Assembly: GCA_037074615.1 (NCBI GenBank)
Contig: CM073524.1
Span: forward strand, 23,637,406 to 23,701,405
DNA: 64,000 bases
Reading direction: 5' to 3'
DNA from: Leucaena leucocephala
Taxonomy: Eukaryota > Streptophyta > Magnoliopsida > Fabales > Fabaceae
Part shown: piece after piece, positions 61,430 through 64,000 of the stretch
Numbering within the stretch: position 1 is the first letter of the stretch
How the letters are laid out: every line of letters begins with the position of its first letter
Made by a program: the position numbers and the translations under genes
The notes under the pieces: generated by a model
Told to the model about the DNA's origin: nothing
Databases searched by the model: none
What the model saw: the letters and a program-made list of their open reading frames with translations, nothing else

Positions 61430-61580
61430 TATATGGAAGAAGTTGTGGAAATGGTCCCTTCCGAAAAAAAAGTTAAATTCTTACTATGGCATGTTGTCCA
61501 TGAGAGATTACTGACTAATTCAATAGATGGCCTTAGATCGAAGTTTTTGGACAAATTTGCTGCCAACAAGATGTAGCCGA
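61430..61580 (+). pseudogene. LINE C-terminal (zf-RVT-like) remnant
   Basis: Across two frames: EPIWKKLWKWSLPKKK and EKKVKFLLWHVVHERLLTNS. This resembles the W-K...P.K.K.FLW....R..T pattern closing plant LINE reverse transcriptases. It is short and broken. Confidence 0.5.
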
Positions 61581-61771
61581 GTCTTTGAAGGAAAAGTGGC
61601 TACGGCAAAGGAAATACTCCACAAAGGTTATAAACAACAATAGTAATTATAAACAACTATACAACAACAACAACAAGGATACACAAAGCTATGGCGGGCA
61701 AATGTCTTAACAGCTAACGGCGGAGCATCCAGATAAAGCGGATTTTATGATTGGCAAAAGAGAAGCCATTA

Positions 61772-62273
61772 TCATCCAGATAAACCAAGAAATATAGAGA
61801 CGGCAACACCAAGTGAGTAGGCCCTAACAGCGGTGCCAACGAATCGATTACCGGATCGAGTGAGAGCTCCGATTCCAGTGATCCCAGCGACTCCAATGGG
61901 AACACGGAGTATAAGGGCTTTGCCAGCACTAGACAGGACGGCATCAGTGTAGAGGTGGACAGCCCACGCCTTGAACTGGAGGGGTCCGAGTACGGCGTCG
62001 TGGTGGCGGTCATCGGGGCGGATGAATTGGAAGGCAAAATCGACGTGGGAGCAGATAGAGTGAAAAGCCACTTGAGGATGAGAGGATGGGGTGGGCGACG
62101 GAAAGAAGAAAGTGGAGGTAATCAGAGGCAGCGTGGAATTGATAAGGGAAGATGCCTTGGAAAGCATGTTGCGTTTGAGAGAGGCAGTGTGAGTAGGCCG
62201 CCTCGCATGCTGAATCAAATTCCGGCGACTGGGATATACTATTCTTCACTTGAGCTGATGACGATAAACCCAT
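61772..62273 (-). pseudogene. Small conserved-looking gene with one frameshift, function unknown
   Basis: From ATG 62273 the frame reads MGLSSSAQVKNSISQSPEFD, then SACEAAYSHCLSQTQHAFQG, to about 62070. The neighbouring frame then continues HSICSHVDFAFQFIRPDDRH, KAWAVHLYTDAVLSSAGKAL and ends RAYSLGVAVSIFLGLSG at 61772. Removing one T from the TTTT run (62063-62066 on the minus strand) would join them into about 165-170 aa. Both halves have balanced amino-acid use and good hydrophobic helices near the C-terminus, so I believe it was or is a gene. I do not recognise the family. The frameshift may be real, strain-specific or a sequencing error. Confidence 0.5.
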
Positions 62274-62399
62274 TCAATCTCCTCCTGATTCTATTCCCAA
62301 CCAGCCCAACTCCACGCACCACCTAAAAACGAAAATACAACATTTTCTTCCAAACAAAGGGGGAGAAAATATATCAAAGGTCTGACAAAAAATATCTGA

Positions 62400-62976
62400 A
62401 TAATTTTTAGAATAATAAAAAATTTATAGATTAATTAATTATTATTTTATTCATATTTTTTTATTCTCTCTCCTCACTCTTTTTTTCTCTTTCTTCTCTT
62501 CTTTCTTCTCCGATATTGAAGAAACTCGTCGTCGTCTCTCTACTGTCCTCCGTGCTAGATCTTGTTGGTGGTCCTCTCATTTATCAGTTGTTGTTGCTGG
62601 AACTCGTCATCGTCTCTCTACAGCGTCCTATGTCACTGGAACTCGCCAGTGGTCTTCTTCGTCGGTGGTCGTCACTAAAGCTAGTCTTCTTCCTCTATTG
62701 TCAGTGTCATCATCAAGCTTCTTTTTTCGTCATCAATGACCAACAACAATGGAAGAAGAGGAAAGAAAAAGCAGGTGTACGGGTGATGAGAGTGATAATA
62801 TATTTTTTTAATTTATCTTATACTATTTTTAGCAATTTACTAATCATAAAAGTCTTTCTAATAATAATCTAAACATTCATTTATTCAGAACCACTTTTTT
62901 TATAAGCTCTTCTCTAAAAAGTCTTTTTCTAAAAGATATTCAAAAACTTTTTTTTCTAAAAGCTTATCTAAACGGG
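62400..62976. mobile_element. Probable Tourist-like MITE copy (one end clear)
   Basis: The right end, inverted, reads GCCCGTTTAGATAAGCTTTT. It continues like the left part of the MITE at 9824. The left end was not found with confidence. The core includes a CTCGTCGTCGTCTCTCTAC-type repeat. Confidence 0.4.
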
Positions 62977-62981
62977 CTTTA

Positions 62982-63912
62982 TGTTGAAAATTGTGCCCTA
63001 GGGGCCAATCATTGTCTTATAAACATTATTATTTTATGAATTTCTTAATTCTGTTATCACATTGTTTGCATGTTTATTGTGATGACCATCCTTGGATAAC
63101 TCATGATCTTATCATAAATGTCCCTGGTCGGTCATCTATGCGGGAGCAAAGATGAAATAAGACCAGTTTGACTTTGAAGATATATAGAGATATAAATCAA
63201 AGTCATAGGCATATATAACAGTACAAGGTGTTGGACCGACCCGCCATGAGAGAGCTGCATAGGTCATGTCATAAGCTTATCTCATATACAAGCCATGTCA
63301 CTATGCCCTTTGACCTGAGATCATCATGGATTCCTACATGACAAACGCTCAGCTTTGACCTAGTCAAAAGTCACTTTTGACCGAGTGATCATAAAGGCTA
63401 TGTTCGGGCTCAGTGGTTTTTCATGCGGAGGAATGTGAATGGTCAAGATGGAATTTGTCCCTCATATTCGTAGAGAGATATTACTGGGCCCCTCGATAAG
63501 TGAGTCTGAGAAATGTATGGCCATACTGTAATAGAAGGGTAGTTCCATTACTATAGTTAGACTGCTCAGGGATCAAGAAAGTAACGATCAGGAATAGAAG
63601 GATGACGTTCACCATGCCTATCCATGACCGAAATATCGTGTGACAAAATGGATGTGATATGGTTATATGAAAGGTAACATCGTTCATCGATCCTCATATG
63701 ATTTGGGTAGTCGTAATGTCTTGCTAGAGGCCGCTTACGACTTGTGGGTTAGTATAGTAATTGGCCCACTGCCAACTTCATATGGGCCTACAGGGTTGCA
63801 CACAAAATAGCCCAACTCGAGCAGTGATGTGCAGATTCATTGAACCTAAGAGATATCTAGATTCAATGAATAGTCTAGGGTATATTTATATATTTTATAT
63901 ATATATAAATTT
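62982..63912 (+). mobile_element. Third LTR copy (family A), interrupted near the window end
   Basis: It starts TGTTGAAAATTGTGCCCTAG and follows LTR A (35712 onward) closely for about 930 bp. Near 63913 it departs into unrelated sequence. The right end and the target duplication lie outside the window. Confidence 0.8.
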
Positions 63913-64000
63913 GTCAACTTGGGGGAGGACCCCCGAAGGATCCGAAAATAAAGAAAAGAGAGGAAGAGCAAGGAAGTAGAGCACTGGACGGACCAGTTAA
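63913..64000. other. Unassigned end of window
   Basis: The sequence here (CTTGGGGGAGGACCCCCGAAGG, partly palindromic) is not present in the other LTR copies and may be the edge of another insertion. Confidence 0.3.

Noticed and set aside
1..64000. Metabolic gene cluster or horizontally acquired system
   Set aside because: The host genes (beta-glucosidases, prenyltransferase subunit, NTH1, EFR3-type protein) belong to unrelated processes, all have plant intron structure, and spacing is set by transposons.

Overview
The window is nuclear DNA from a flowering plant, most likely a eudicot. The genes have many short exons with canonical plant introns, the spacers are AT-rich, and a large share of the sequence is transposable elements of typical plant families (chromovirus, copia, TRIM-like, CACTA, hAT, Tourist, Stowaway, LINE, SINE). 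I cannot name the species. Exon boundaries were placed by hand from reading frame, GT/AG sites and family conservation. For the four complete genes the exon lengths sum to a whole number of codons.

Layout: 1-7.4 kb holds two tandem family-1 beta-glucosidase genes on the minus strand. The first lacks its last exons at the window edge and the second is complete (507 aa). 7.5-14.1 kb is a spacer with an hAT element inserted in a SINE, a subtilase gene fragment and a Tourist-like MITE. 14.1-17.2 kb (+) is a complete gene for the shared alpha subunit of protein farnesyl/geranylgeranyltransferase I. 17.7-22.1 kb (-) is a complete endonuclease III (NTH1) gene, tail to tail with it, carrying a Stowaway MITE and a dead LINE in its introns. 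22.4-28.9 kb is an LTR retrotransposon hosting a rearranged Tekay/Del-like chromovirus. 28.9-35.7 kb is repeat-rich, with an hAT element, a broken SEC23 fragment, a 109-bp tandem array, a deleted copia element and one orphan dsRBD-like exon. 35.7-37.8 kb is a solo LTR with a perfect target duplication.

38.1-50.4 kb (-) is a complete 19-exon gene for an EFR3-type protein (SEMI-ROLLED LEAF 2 / EFOP family, 943 aa). Its introns hold a TRIM-like mini-retroelement and a SINE, each with a perfect target duplication. 53.7-61.3 kb is a second solo LTR of the 35.7-kb family, split by an hAT element and a 5-kb CACTA transposon. The CACTA carries a decayed TNP2 tail (DUF4216) and a frameshifted second protein with an Ulp1-like end. 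61.3-64 kb holds a frameshifted small gene and a third LTR copy that runs towards the window end.

The host genes are unrelated housekeeping or metabolic genes that share no pathway. The interest lies in gene-structure changes (exact intron loss, a probable GC-AG intron), gene fragments moved into the spacers, and a well-preserved nesting order of mobile elements. I found no convincing new molecular system.
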